A stretch of DNA of 64,000 bases from Lutibacter oceani (GTDB taxonomy: Bacteria; Bacteroidota; Bacteroidia; Flavobacteriales; Flavobacteriaceae), in contig NZ_QTTQ01000011.1 of the NCBI RefSeq assembly GCF_003384935.1, positions 248,001 to 312,000 of the forward strand. Reading direction: 5' to 3'. This document shows positions 36,267-44,639 of the stretch, piece by piece (the first letter of the stretch is position 1; each line of letters begins with the position of its first letter). The notes beneath the pieces were generated by a model that searched no databases, was not told the origin of the DNA, and saw only the letters and a list, made by a program, of their open reading frames with translations. The position numbers and the translations under genes were made by a program.

Positions 36267-36349
36267 TTATATAAATTAATGTGCAAATTTAAGTAGTATT
36301 TATTTATTCATTAAATTTAAAAAATTATACTATTGTAAAACTAACATTA

Positions 36350-37006
36350 ATGTTTATTCACAAACACCCTTACAATCCATTTATTCCAGAAAATGCAACT
36401 AAATTAATTGTTGGTACTTTACCTCCTCCCCGATTTTTTAAAGGGAAATTAAAAAAAGGCGATGTTGATTTTTGCTATGGAAGTATTGATGGTCAATTAT
36501 GGAAAATTTTAGATGAAATATTTAATTTGAATTTAAATTTTGAAACTACTCAATTTGCCATTCAACAACGAAAAGAGTTTTTAACAACTAATAAAATTGG
36601 TATTTGTGATATTGTTGAATCTTGTTACAGAACAAAAATTGACGCATCTGATTTGGGCATGGAAAATATTGTACTTAGAGATATGATGCTTTATATAAAA
36701 AAGTTCAGAAAAGTTAACACCTTACTTTTAACAGGTGGAAATAGTAAAAATGGTCCCGAATATCATTTAAGAAGGCAATTAAAAGAACAAAATATTGAAT
36801 TAATTCCGGTTTCTTTAGAAACTCCAAGAATTCACCAATTTAATTTCGAAAACAGAATTATAAAAGTCGTTTCATTAACCGCACCATCTGGTGCCGCAAA
36901 CAGAGCCGTTGGCAGTAATTTACAGTATAAAATACTAAAACAGCAAAACCCAAATTTTAACACATTTGATTTCAGAGTTTTACAATATAAAAAATTCTTT
37001 ATTTGA
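36350..37006 (+). CDS. uracil-DNA glycosylase-fold family protein
   Basis: A 218-residue soluble protein. The N-terminal block KLIVGTLPPPRFF, then FCYGSIDGQLWKILDEIF, IGICDIVESCYR and TLLLTGGNSKNGP, resembles the UDG superfamily layout (GTLPG-like motif 1, a Trp/Leu helix, and a later LTAPSGAANRAVG stretch near the place of motif 3). The canonical GQDPY water-activating motif is absent, so glycosylase activity is uncertain. It stands alone between a divergent FUSC gene and the FKBP lipoprotein. Moderate confidence only. Confidence 0.6.
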   Translation: MFIHKHPYNPFIPENATKLIVGTLPPPRFFKGKLKKGDVDFCYGSIDGQLWKILDEIFNLNLNFETTQFAIQQRKEFLTTNKIGICDIVESCYRTKIDASDLGMENIVLRDMMLYIKKFRKVNTLLLTGGNSKNGPEYHLRRQLKEQNIELIPVSLETPRIHQFNFENRIIKVVSLTAPSGAANRAVGSNLQYKILKQQNPNFNTFDFRVLQYKKFFI

Positions 37007-37104
37007 TTTTTTATAAATATATTTAGTTTTTAAAACATGGTTTATATTTTTTTAGCTTCATAGATTTTCACTTATATTCGCAGCTTAAATTATTAAATAA
37101 TAAT

Positions 37105-37551
37105 ATGAGATCATTTTTTTCCATACTACTGTTAACACTATTTATATCGTGTAATAAAGAAAATACAAGTATTCCAGTTCAAACTGAAGAAGATATTATT
37201 CAATATATTGAAGATAATAATTTAGATGCCACTAGAAGTGATTCCGGATTGTATTATGTAATTGAAAATCAAGGAACTGGAGATAAGCCAACTAGCACTT
37301 CTAATGTTACCGTTGCTTATAAAGGTTATTTTTTAGACGGGTCAGTTTTTGATCCGGGCAGTTCTGAAGGAATTACATTTAATTTACAACAAGTTATCGC
37401 TGGATGGACAGAAGGTATCACCTATTTCAATGAAGGTGGTGAAGGAATTCTTTTGGTTCCTTCAAATTTAGGATATGGAAGTCAAAATTATTATGGTATT
37501 CCTGGCGGGTCTGTATTGGTTTTTGATATTAAATTATTAAAGGTGAATTAA
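37105..37551 (+). CDS. FKBP-type peptidyl-prolyl isomerase lipoprotein
   Basis: A 148-residue protein with a lipoprotein signal (LFISC, Cys 16). The FKBP domain fills the C-terminal two thirds: VTVAYKGYFLDGSVFDPG, FNLQQVIAGWTEGITYFNEGG, LLVPSNLGYG and GSVLVFDIKLLKV. It should catalyse proline isomerisation in exported proteins, anchored at the cell envelope. Its stop codon lies within a perfect palindrome shared as a terminator with the convergent trp operon. Confidence 0.92.
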   Translation: MRSFFSILLLTLFISCNKENTSIPVQTEEDIIQYIEDNNLDATRSDSGLYYVIENQGTGDKPTSTSNVTVAYKGYFLDGSVFDPGSSEGITFNLQQVIAGWTEGITYFNEGGEGILLVPSNLGYGSQNYYGIPGGSVLVFDIKLLKVN

Positions 37552-37568
37552 TTCACCTTTAATAATTT
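37531..37568. terminator. bidirectional terminator between the FKBP gene and trpA
   Basis: A perfect 38-base palindrome (arms 37531-37549 and 37550-37568, core AAAGGTGAATT). It starts inside the FKBP coding end and includes its stop codon at 37549-37551. It finishes 5 bases before the trpA stop. It has A-runs on the left and T-runs on the right, so it can end transcription from both sides. Confidence 0.8.
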
Positions 37569-37573
37569 AATAG

Positions 37574-38335
37574 TTATCTAATTTCAGTTATAAATTTACT
37601 GATTGAATTTACACCATTTTCAGTTAAATACTTTACAAATGCAGAACCAATAATTGCTCCTTTTGCTTTTGAGGTTGCCATTTGAAATGTTGCGGCATTA
37701 GAAATTCCAAATCCAATTACTTGTGGTACTTTTAAATTCATTTCAGCAATTCTGTTAAAATAGTCTTTTTGAGCATTCCCAAAACTATTTTTCGCCCCTG
37801 TAACACCTGCTGAACTTACCATATAAATAAAACCATTCGAAATACTATCAATAAATCGAATACGCTCCTCTGAAGTTTGTGGTGTTATTAAAAACACATT
37901 TATTAACCCATATTTTTCAAAAATAGCCTTATAATTTTCATTATAATCCAGTACAGGTAAATCTGGAATAATTAACCCATCAATTCCAATTTCAGCACAT
38001 TTTTTACAGAAAGCTTCTACTCCATATTGCATTATTGGATTAAAATAACCCATAATAATTAGTGGAATTGTTACTGTTTTTCTAATATCTTTTAACTGGC
38101 TGAATAAAACCTCACTAGTCATCCCATTATCCAATGCAGTTGTAGAACTTGCTTGTATTGTTGGTCCATCAGCTAAAGGATCACTAAAAGGTAATCCAAT
38201 TTCAATAAAATCTACACCACTATTTTCTAAGTTTTGAATTACAGAAACTGTATCATTCAATTGAGGATAACCTGCTGTAAAATAAATGGATAATAACTTT
38301 TTATCTTCTTGTAATTTTTGATTAATTCTGTTCAT
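37574..38335 (-). CDS. trpA: tryptophan synthase alpha chain
   Basis: A 253-residue TIM-barrel protein. Motifs: DFIEIGLPFSDPLADGPTIQ near residue 42 (catalytic Glu and Asp region), PLIIMGYFNPIMQYG, GLIIPDLPVLDY (second catalytic Asp), ISNGFIYMVSSAGVTG, and VIGFGIS with GAIIGSAFVKYL at the end. It releases indole from indole-3-glycerol phosphate and passes it to TrpB. It is the last gene of the trpEGDCFBA operon, separated from trpB by a 139-base gap that holds a palindromic repeat pair. Confidence 0.97.
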   Translation of the reverse strand: MNRINQKLQEDKKLLSIYFTAGYPQLNDTVSVIQNLENSGVDFIEIGLPFSDPLADGPTIQASSTTALDNGMTSEVLFSQLKDIRKTVTIPLIIMGYFNPIMQYGVEAFCKKCAEIGIDGLIIPDLPVLDYNENYKAIFEKYGLINVFLITPQTSEERIRFIDSISNGFIYMVSSAGVTGAKNSFGNAQKDYFNRIAEMNLKVPQVIGFGISNAATFQMATSKAKGAIIGSAFVKYLTENGVNSISKFITEIR

Positions 38336-38350
38336 TTTGTTTTATATTAA

Positions 38351-38470
38351 GTCACCCTGAACTTGTTTTAGGGTCACATTATATTTGTAATATATTTAAT
38401 ATCAATTTAAGCCTTATATAAACAAATACTTTATCAATAGATGAGATGCTGAAACAAGTTCAGCATGACG
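38351..38470. repeat. inverted pair of dispersed palindromic repeats (trpA-trpB gap)
   Basis: GTCACCCTGAACTTGTTTTA with GGGTC after it (38351-38375) and, inverted, GATGCTGAAACAAGTTCAGC with ATGACG after it (38445-38470). Each half is itself a small hairpin with a CTTGTTT loop. Related copies are at 41284-41310 and 43022-43092. The paired arrangement resembles REP/BIME elements; function and mobility are unknown. Confidence 0.8.
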
Positions 38471-38474
38471 AAAA

Positions 38475-39656
38475 CTATAACTTAAAATATTTAATATAAG
38501 TATCTAAATCTTTATCTCCTCTTCCAGATAAATTTAACACAATCACATCCTCTTTTTTAAAGTTTTTAGTCTTGAAAATCGCCAATGCGTGCGAACTTTC
38601 AATTGCAGGAATAATTCCTTCTAATTCGGATAATTCTAATCCTGCTTGCATTGCTTCATCATCAGTAATTGAAACAAATTCAGCACGCTTGCTTTCACAC
38701 AAGTGTGCATGTAAAGGTCCAACACCTGGATAATCCAAACCGGCAGAAATAGAATATGGTTCAGTAATTTGACCATCTTTGGTTTGCATTAACAAGGTTT
38801 TACTACCGTGAATAACACCTTCATTTCCTAAAACACTTGTTGCAGCACTTTCTCCAGAATCTACACCTAAACCGGCAGCTTCAACAGCTATTAAACCAAC
38901 TTCTTTTTCATCTAAATAATGATAAAAAGCACCAGCAGCATTACTTCCTCCACCAACACAAGCAATTACATAATCAGGATTTTCTTTTCCTTCTTTTTCC
39001 ATTAATTGCCATTTTATTTCTTCTGAAATTACAGACTGAAACCTTGCAACCATATCTGGATATGGATGTGGACCTACAACCGAACCAATAATATAATGTG
39101 TGTCAACCGGATTGTTAATCCAATCTCTAATTGCTTCATTGGTAGCATCTTTCAGGGTTCTACTTCCCGATAACGCTGGTACAACTGTTGCACCCAACAT
39201 TTTCATACGGGCAACATTTGGGGCCTGACGAGCAATGTCAATTTCACCCATATAAACAATACACTCCATTCCCATTAAAGCACAAACCGTAGCGGTTGCC
39301 ACACCATGTTGTCCTGCTCCTGTTTCGGCGATAATACGATTTTTACCTAGCTTTTTCGCCATTAAAATTTGCCCAATTGTATTGTTTACTTTATGTGCGC
39401 CAGTATGACATAAATCTTCACGTTTTAAGTAAATTTTTGTATTGTATTTTTCAGATAACCTTTTTGCAAAATACAAAGGTGTTGGTCTGCCAACATACTC
39501 TTTTAATAAGGAATCAAACTCTTTCTTAAAAGATTCCTCTTGCATTATTTTTAAATAATTTTGACGTAATTCTTCAACGTTTGGATATAGCATTTCTGGA
39601 ATATAAGCACCTCCAAATTTTCCATAATATCCATTTTCATCTACAAAATAACTCAT
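38475..39656 (-). CDS. trpB: tryptophan synthase beta chain
   Basis: A 393-residue PLP enzyme of standard TrpB1 type. The PLP lysine is in [11 protein letters not shown] near residue 86, the catalytic glutamate in [19 protein letters not shown], and the phosphate loop in [27 protein letters not shown] and [14 protein letters not shown] close the protein. It condenses indole with serine. Its start overlaps the trpF stop by 4 bases, so the two are translationally coupled. A second, divergent trpB copy lies at 54151-55356. Confidence 0.97.
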   Translation of the reverse strand: MSYFVDENGYYGKFGGAYIPEMLYPNVEELRQNYLKIMQEESFKKEFDSLLKEYVGRPTPLYFAKRLSEKYNTKIYLKREDLCHTGAHKVNNTIGQILMAKKLGKNRIIAETGAGQHGVATATVCALMGMECIVYMGEIDIARQAPNVARMKMLGATVVPALSGSRTLKDATNEAIRDWINNPVDTHYIIGSVVGPHPYPDMVARFQSVISEEIKWQLMEKEGKENPDYVIACVGGGSNAAGAFYHYLDEKEVGLIAVEAAGLGVDSGESAATSVLGNEGVIHGSKTLLMQTKDGQITEPYSISAGLDYPGVGPLHAHLCESKRAEFVSITDDEAMQAGLELSELEGIIPAIESSHALAIFKTKNFKKEDVIVLNLSGRGDKDLDTYIKYFKL

Positions 39657-40345
39657 AGTAAGTTTTGTTTAAATTCTTTAATATTTGCTATATTTTTTAA
39701 CCCTGGTTCAATTTCAAAACCGCTATTTATATCAACTCCTGCAAAAGCTTTATGCGAAACATTTTTAATTTCAGCAGCATCAACTTTTGATATTCCTCCA
39801 CTTAATAAAAATGGTGTTTCTCCCTTATAATTATCTAAAATCTGCCAATTGAATTTAACTCCGTTTCCACCATAATCTTTCCCTTTTGTATCAAAAAGGA
39901 AATAATTACAAGCTTTTTCATAAACTTTAGTTTTTTCAAAATTGAAATTATCATCTACCGAAAATGCTTTAAAAATCTCAAAAGGGTGATTGAGCGGAGT
40001 CGAAATCACTTCACCACTATTGTCACTTCGACTCCGCTCAGTAACCGCACTTCGACTGGGCTTAGTAAGACAATTCCTTAAATCCTTACAATATTCAGGA
40101 GTTTCACTTCCATGTAACTGAATAGCATCCAACTTGTTTTTTTCTACAATTTCAATCACCTCATCAATGTTTTCATTTACAAAAACACCTACTTTTTTTA
40201 TTTTAGAAGGAATTTCAATTTTTGGAAATTTAGCTACAAAACGCTTTGATTTACCATAAAATATAAAACCTATATAATCTGGTTTCAATTTTACTAATTC
40301 CGAAATATTTTCGGTATCACGCATTCCGCAAACTTTAATTTTCAT
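39653..40345 (-). CDS. trpF: phosphoribosylanthranilate isomerase with an in-frame repeat insertion
   Basis: About 230 residues from [17 protein letters not shown], the family start; an upstream ATG adds 13 residues that overlap trpC. Core motifs are present: [49 protein letters not shown] and [12 protein letters not shown]. Between [17 protein letters not shown] and [10 protein letters not shown] sits an extra stretch of about 25-30 residues ([17 protein letters not shown] and on) that has no place in TrpF. It is encoded by a palindromic repeat element (see the repeat feature at 39987). The insert is in frame and stop-free, at a surface-loop position between barrel strands, so the enzyme may still work. 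It turns phosphoribosylanthranilate into CdRP. Confidence 0.93.
   Translation of the reverse strand: MKIKVCGMRDTENISELVKLKPDYIGFIFYGKSKRFVAKFPKIEIPSKIKKVGVFVNENIDEVIEIVEKNKLDAIQLHGSETPEYCKDLRNCLTKPSRSAVTERSRSDNSGEVISTPLNHPFEIFKAFSVDDNFNFEKTKVYEKACNYFLFDTKGKDYGGNGVKFNWQILDNYKGETPFLLSGGISKVDAAEIKNVSHKAFAGVDINSGFEIEPGLKNIANIKEFKQNLL
39987..40071. repeat. palindromic repeat element captured inside trpF
   Basis: Perfect 14-base inverted arms TGAGCGGAGTCGAA (39991-40004) and TTCGACTCCGCTCA (40027-40040), followed by a second partial unit ACTTCGACTGGGCTTAGT (40049-40066). These units are the kind of GC-richer repeat found between genes in many flavobacteria. It differs in base composition from the surrounding A+T-rich gene. 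Read on the minus strand it yields the Ser/Arg-rich insert of TrpF. Confidence 0.82.
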
Positions 40346-40349
40346 ATTC

Positions 40350-41135
40350 TTATCCAATTTGGCTAATAAATTCTTGACAAGCAAACCCTGGATTTTCAGT
40401 TTTCATAAAATTTTCTCCAATTAAAAAACCTTGAAAACCATATTCTTTTAATCCAGTTATTACTCTTGGATCACTTAATCCGCTTTCTGAAACTTTTATA
40501 CAACTATCTGGAATTTGACTTGCAAGTTCAATTGAATGCTCCAAATCAACCTTAAAAGTTTTTAAGTTTCTATTGTTAATACCAATAATTTTATTGTCTA
40601 ATTCAATCTTATCTAATTCCTCTTGATTATGAACTTCATACAAAACATCCAAACCTAAATCCTCCGCTAATTTTCCGTAATTCTTCAACTCTTCTTTAGT
40701 TAAACAAGCTGCAATTAACAAAATAACATCAGCTCCAATGGCTTTTGCTTCCACAATTTGAAATCCATCAACAATAAAATCTTTTCTTAAAATTGGGGTT
40801 GTATCTTGTATTGAACGCGCTTTTATAAGATCTAAAATATTTCCTCCAAAAAACTCGGTGTCAGTTAAAATAGATTGTGCAGCAACATTCGCATCTAAAT
40901 ATCCATTGGTAACTTCTTCAATAGTTACTTTATTATTTATAATTCCTTTTGAAGGAGATTGGCGCTTAAATTCAGCAATAATTCCAGTTGAACCAACCGT
41001 TAATAAACTCTTTTTTAAAGATAAAGGTGTTCTTTGAAAATTTGGGCTTTTAACCAATTTTTCTAATTGAACCTCTTTTTTTAACTGTGCAATTTCTTGC
41101 TTCTTGTGTGCTATTATTTTATCTAAAATATTCAT
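40350..41135 (-). CDS. trpC: indole-3-glycerol phosphate synthase
   Basis: A 261-residue TIM barrel. Motifs: IIAEFKRQSPSKGIIN near residue 52 (substrate lysine), AQSILTDTEFFGG, PILRKDFIVDGFQI, GADVILLIAACLT, DVLYEVHNQEEL, IIGINNRNLKTFKVDL and VSESGLSD. It closes CdRP to indole-3-glycerol phosphate. It ends 4 bases before the trpF start. A 191-base gap with two kinds of palindromic repeat separates it from trpD. Confidence 0.97.
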   Translation of the reverse strand: MNILDKIIAHKKQEIAQLKKEVQLEKLVKSPNFQRTPLSLKKSLLTVGSTGIIAEFKRQSPSKGIINNKVTIEEVTNGYLDANVAAQSILTDTEFFGGNILDLIKARSIQDTTPILRKDFIVDGFQIVEAKAIGADVILLIAACLTKEELKNYGKLAEDLGLDVLYEVHNQEELDKIELDNKIIGINNRNLKTFKVDLEHSIELASQIPDSCIKVSESGLSDPRVITGLKEYGFQGFLIGENFMKTENPGFACQEFISQIG

Positions 41136-41148
41136 TCTCTATGCTTAT

Positions 41149-41222
41149 GTCATTCCTGCGTAGGCAGGAATCTAATTCATATTACTTTATTTTCTTCGAA
41201 TTCCTGTCTTCACAGGAATGGC
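41149..41222. repeat. palindromic repeat pair in the trpD-trpC gap
   Basis: GTCATTCCTGCGTAGGCAGG with AATC after it (41149-41172) is a hairpin (ATTCCTGC/GCAGGAAT). A second half, GAATTCCTGTCTTCACAGGA with ATGGC after it (41198-41222), lies inverted to it. It differs in sequence from the CTTGTTT family at 38351 and is a separate repeat type. It lies in transcribed RNA of the trp operon. Confidence 0.75.
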
Positions 41223-41283
41223 ACTTTATTAGTTTTTATTGATTCTAAAATCTCAATCTATCTAACAACTACTATTATCTTGC

Positions 41284-41310
41284 GATGCTGAAACAAGTTC
41301 AGCATGACGA
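41284..41310. repeat. single palindromic repeat unit in the trpD-trpC gap
   Basis: GATGCTGAAACAAGTTCAGC followed by ATGACGA. The 26 bases GATGCTG to ATGACG are the same as at 38445-38470 near trpB. The core TGCTGAA-N5-TTCAGCA forms a hairpin. Only one half of the usual inverted pair is present here. Confidence 0.78.
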
Positions 41311-41326
41311 TTTTGACGATTTATTC

Positions 41327-42316
41327 CTAACTCTCTATCAACCTCTTTAAACACGCTTTTGCTTTTAAACCAAATAATGAATCTTTTGCCTCTTCATAAG
41401 CGGTCTCAAAGGATTTTTTGGAATCCAATGTTTTTAATGCAAATGCTGCATTTGCTAAAACTGTATTATTTTGAGCTTCGGTTCCTTCGCCATTCATAAT
41501 TGCAATAAAAATAATTGCTGACTCTTCAACAGTAGTTCCTCCAAATATTTCCGATTGCTCTAATCTTCTCAAACCTAAACTTTCAGGAGTTATAACTTGT
41601 TCATTATCTTTTGTAAACAACTTAAATCCACTTGTTAACGAAATTTCATCATAACCATCTAAACTATGAACAATTCCATAATTTTGTGTGGTTTCCTGCA
41701 ATAAATAATTGTAAACTCTTGCAACCTCTAAATTGAAAACTCCAACCATTTGATTTTGTGGTTTACTTGGATTTACTAACGGACCTAACATATTAAAAAA
41801 TGTTTTCATTCCTAACTCTCTACGAGTTGGCCCAACTGCTTTCATTGCTGGATGAAATAATGGTGCGTGTAAAAAACAAATATTTGCTTTCTCAATTTGG
41901 CTTTTTAAAATAGCTTCATTATTAGTAAATTTGTAGCCTAAATACTCCAACATATTTGATGATCCACTTATTGAAGATGAACTGTAATTACCGTGTTTAG
42001 CTACTTTATTTCCGGTACCTGCAACAATAAATGATGTTAAAGTTGAAATATTAAACGTATCTTTTCCATCGCCTCCAGTACCACATAAATCTATAGTATT
42101 AAAGTCTGACAAGTCAATTTTTACAGATAACTCCAGTAACGCTTCTCTAAATCCTGCTAACTCATCAACAGAAATTGGTCGCATTAAAAACACGGTTAAA
42201 AATGAAGCAATTTGAGAATTGTTAAATTTCTCAGCCGCAATTTCAATTAAAATAGATTTTGCCTCTTCCTTAGTTAAGCGCTGTTGCTCAAATAATTTAT
42301 TTAGTATGTTTTTCAT
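41327..42316 (-). CDS. trpD: anthranilate phosphoribosyltransferase
   Basis: A 329-residue enzyme. The PRPP motif is DLCGTGGDGKDTFNIST near residue 77, followed by KHGNYSSSSISGSSNMLEYL. Further blocks are FLHAPLFHPAMKAVGPTRRE, TFFNMLGPLVNPSKP and HSLDGYDEISL. It joins anthranilate to PRPP. It is a separate gene from trpG, unlike the TrpGD fusion of enteric bacteria. Gaps holding repeats lie on both sides. Confidence 0.97.
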   Translation of the reverse strand: MKNILNKLFEQQRLTKEEAKSILIEIAAEKFNNSQIASFLTVFLMRPISVDELAGFREALLELSVKIDLSDFNTIDLCGTGGDGKDTFNISTLTSFIVAGTGNKVAKHGNYSSSSISGSSNMLEYLGYKFTNNEAILKSQIEKANICFLHAPLFHPAMKAVGPTRRELGMKTFFNMLGPLVNPSKPQNQMVGVFNLEVARVYNYLLQETTQNYGIVHSLDGYDEISLTSGFKLFTKDNEQVITPESLGLRRLEQSEIFGGTTVEESAIIFIAIMNGEGTEAQNNTVLANAAFALKTLDSKKSFETAYEEAKDSLFGLKAKACLKRLIES

Positions 42317-42354
42317 AATTCAATTTGAAAAATTAAAAGTCTTTCTTTTTTAAC

Positions 42355-42387
42355 AGATTGCCACCTTGTTTCTCTCCTCGCAATGAC
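42355..42387. repeat. dispersed repeat in the trpG-trpD gap
   Basis: AGATTGCCACCTTGTTTCTC continuing TCCTCGCAATGAC. The outer parts ATTGC and GCAAT are inverted, giving a hairpin. This is a third repeat type, different from the CTTGTTT and CATTCCTGC types. Such sequences are common between flavobacterial genes. Confidence 0.65.
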
Positions 42388-42427
42388 ATAAATCTTTCTT
42401 CTTTTTATCTTTTTTCTACTCTATTAA

Positions 42428-43003
42428 TTATTTATTTGCATCTATAAAATTACGAACCATTTTTTCTCCGGTTGGAGTTAAAATAGATTCCGGATGAAAT
42501 TGCACCGCACTAATATTATATTCTTTATGTTGAATACTCATAATATCACCAAACTCATCTTCTGCAGTTATTTCTAATTCAGCAGGAAACCCTTTTTTTG
42601 AAGCAATCCAAGAATGGTAACGTGCAGCTTCAAATTCAGCAGGAAATCCGTTATAAATTACAGCATCTTTTTTAGTAATATTCATTGTTGTTGCAACTCC
42701 ATGAAATACCTCATCCATATTTTCTAAACTTCCACCAAAAACTTCAGTAATTGCTTGTAAACCCAAACAAACTCCAAAAATTGGTTTTTTACCTGCATAA
42801 GTTTTAATAGTATCTTTTAAAATTCCTGCTTCATCTGGAATTCCAGGCCCTGGTGAAAGAATTATTAAATCGTACTCATTTATTGCTGATATTTCAATTT
42901 CATCGTTTCTAAATACAGCTGGATATTCTCCGGTAATATCTTCAACCATATGTACCAAATTATAGGTAAATGAGTCGTAATTGTCTAGTATTATTATTTT
43001 CAT
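42428..43003 (-). CDS. trpG: anthranilate synthase component II (glutamine amidotransferase)
   Basis: About 191 residues from MKIIILDNYDSFTYNLVHMV; an ATG 8 codons upstream adds a non-family segment that reaches into a repeat element. Class I amidotransferase motifs: LSPGPGIPDEAG, FGVCLGLQAI with the nucleophile Cys near 80, and VQFHPESILTP with the catalytic His/Glu. It supplies ammonia from glutamine to TrpE, encoded directly upstream. Confidence 0.96.
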   Translation of the reverse strand: MKIIILDNYDSFTYNLVHMVEDITGEYPAVFRNDEIEISAINEYDLIILSPGPGIPDEAGILKDTIKTYAGKKPIFGVCLGLQAITEVFGGSLENMDEVFHGVATTMNITKKDAVIYNGFPAEFEAARYHSWIASKKGFPAELEITAEDEFGDIMSIQHKEYNISAVQFHPESILTPTGEKMVRNFIDANK

Positions 43004-43021
43004 TTTTTTATTTTCTATTCT

Positions 43022-43092
43022 CGTCACCCTGAATTTATTTCAGGGTCTCATCATCCATATCAAGAGATTCTAAAACAAGTTCAGAATGACGG
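43022..43092. repeat. inverted pair of palindromic repeats (trpE-trpG gap)
   Basis: CGTCACCCTGAATTTATTTC continuing AGGGTCT (43022-43048) and, inverted, GATTCTAAAACAAGTTCAGA continuing ATGACG (43066-43091). It has the same family and head-to-head layout as 38351-38470, with only about 17 bases between halves. It is transcribed as part of the trp operon and fills most of the gap. Confidence 0.8.
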
Positions 43093-43101
43093 GTTCTTAT
43101 T

Positions 43102-44493
43102 TTATATTTTTTCTGCTAAGATTAATGCCTTTTTTAAAGCAGCTAATTTGTTATTTACTTCTTGTAACTCTCCTTCTTCAGAAGATTTCATTACAATTCC
43201 TGCACCAGCCTGATAATATAACGTGTTGCTTTTACTCACAAAAGAACGAATGGCAATTGCTAAATTTACACTGTTATCTAGCCCAATAAAACCAACTGCC
43301 CCACCATAAAAACCACGTGTTTGATTTTCATAGGTGTCAATTAATTCCATGGCTTTAAACTTTGGAGCACCACTTAAAGTTCCCGCAGGAAAAGTATCTC
43401 CTACAATTTCAATTGCTTTCCCTTTTGGTTTTCCTTGTACTGTTGAAACCAAATGAATTACGTGACTAAAATACTGCACTTCTTTAAACACTTCAACGTT
43501 TACATTACTCGCGTGTTTGCTTAAATCGTTTCGCGCTAAATCAACCAACATAACGTGTTCTGCAGTTTCTTTTTGATCTTTAGATAATTTTTCTCCCAAC
43601 AAAATATCTTTTGCCATATCTCCAGTTCTTCTAAAAGTACCCGCAATAGGATTAATAATTGCTTTATCTGCATCAATTTTTATTTGGGCTTCTGGTGAAG
43701 ACCCCATTAATTTAAAACTTCCATAGTCGAAATAAAATAAATATGGTGAAGGATTTATAGATCGTAATGCTCTGTAAACATTAAATTCATCTCCTGAAAA
43801 AGACTGTTGAAACTGACGGGATAATACTAATTGAAAAACATCTCCACGTTTACAATGTTGTTTGGCTTTTGCCACATTATTTTTAAAATATGCATCGGTA
43901 CAATTTGATGCTTCTTCTCCTTTTATCTCAAACTTGTATAATCCATAAGTACGTGCATTTATTAAGGTTTGAATTTCTTCAATTCTTGATTCTTCGCCTT
44001 CTTCTATATTTTCAATTAAAGTTAATTCATCATTAAAATGATTGATTGCAATAATAAAACGGAAAAAACTAAATTGTAAATCAGGAATTTCTGATGTTGC
44101 TTTTTTAGCTTTCAACTTTATTGTTTCAAAATATTGAATTGAATTATAGGAAATATATCCGTAAAATCCGTTGTAAGCTTTTATACTTTCATCACAATCA
44201 ACATTAACTGTACTTTTATATGCTTCAAAAATTGAATAGAAATCGCTGTTAATTTCTTTAACACCTAACTCTTTCCCTTTATAACTATATGTAAATATAT
44301 TAGCATCAGCCCTTAAAGTAACTATTGGCTCGGCACATATAAATGTAAAACTTTCCTCTTTACTATGATAATCTGAACTTTCTAACAACAAACTATTAGC
44401 ATATTTATCTCTAATTTTAGAGTACATACCTACTGGAGTTATAGTATCTGCTAATTGTTGTTTTGAAATTGTTTTAAATTTTAATTTCTTCAT
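43102..44493 (-). CDS. trpE: anthranilate synthase component I
   Basis: A 463-residue chorismate-binding enzyme. The N-terminal feedback region has LLLESSDYHSKEESFTFI. The catalytic part has DVFQLVLSRQFQQSF, NPSPYLFYFDYG, LMGSSPEAQIKI, NPIAGTFRRTGDMAKD, MLVDLARNDLSKHA and FPAGTLSGAPKFKAMELI. It makes anthranilate from chorismate with TrpG. It is the first structural gene of the operon and sits behind a Trp leader peptide and terminator at 44505-44631. Confidence 0.97.
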   Translation of the reverse strand: MKKLKFKTISKQQLADTITPVGMYSKIRDKYANSLLLESSDYHSKEESFTFICAEPIVTLRADANIFTYSYKGKELGVKEINSDFYSIFEAYKSTVNVDCDESIKAYNGFYGYISYNSIQYFETIKLKAKKATSEIPDLQFSFFRFIIAINHFNDELTLIENIEEGEESRIEEIQTLINARTYGLYKFEIKGEEASNCTDAYFKNNVAKAKQHCKRGDVFQLVLSRQFQQSFSGDEFNVYRALRSINPSPYLFYFDYGSFKLMGSSPEAQIKIDADKAIINPIAGTFRRTGDMAKDILLGEKLSKDQKETAEHVMLVDLARNDLSKHASNVNVEVFKEVQYFSHVIHLVSTVQGKPKGKAIEIVGDTFPAGTLSGAPKFKAMELIDTYENQTRGFYGGAVGFIGLDNSVNLAIAIRSFVSKSNTLYYQAGAGIVMKSSEEGELQEVNNKLAALKKALILAEKI

Positions 44494-44504
44494 ATTAGTT
44501 AAAT

Positions 44505-44538
44505 AAAAAAGGACTTATCAACGAGATAAGTCCTTTTT
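44505..44538 (-). terminator. trp attenuator terminator
   Basis: GGACTTATC (44511-44519) and GATAAGTCC (44525-44533), extended by A/T pairs to 14 base pairs with a 5-base loop, followed on the minus strand by a T-run. It lies between the leader peptide and trpE, 12 bases before the trpE start, where only an attenuator makes sense. On the minus strand AGCGAGA, just after the leader stop, can pair with TCTCGTT in the loop and first arm, giving a possible antiterminator. Confidence 0.88.
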
Positions 44539-44577
44539 GTTATATATTGTTTATTAAATATAATGGATGCTTCTCGC

Positions 44578-44631
44578 TTATTGTATAAGAGAGTTCCACC
44601 ACCAATTCATATTTAAAGTATTGTTTTTCAT
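44578..44631 (-). CDS. trpL: trp operon leader peptide
   Basis: A 17-residue open frame MKNNTLNMNWWWNSLIQ with three Trp codons in a row at positions 10-12, too short for routine gene finding. It starts 9 bases downstream of the -7 promoter box and is followed by a terminator before trpE. Stalling at the Trp codons when charged tRNA-Trp is scarce should free the antiterminator and let transcription enter trpE. A hairpin CTCTCTTAT/ATAAGCGAG covers the end of the frame and could act as the pause structure. Confidence 0.9.
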   Translation of the reverse strand: MKNNTLNMNWWWNSLIQ

Positions 44632-44639
44632 TATTGGCA

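Noticed and set aside
38837-39091. An 84-codon plus-strand frame inside trpB
   Set aside because: Its product is a Leu/Gln/His-rich string produced by reading TrpB codons backwards; no start signal.
38351-43092. The trp-operon repeats as a CRISPR array
   Set aside because: The copies are irregularly spaced, of several types and partly inverted, with genes between them and no cas genes.
43086-43289. A 67-codon plus-strand frame over the trpE end
   Set aside because: It overlaps conserved trpE codons and a repeat; no promoter or family similarity.
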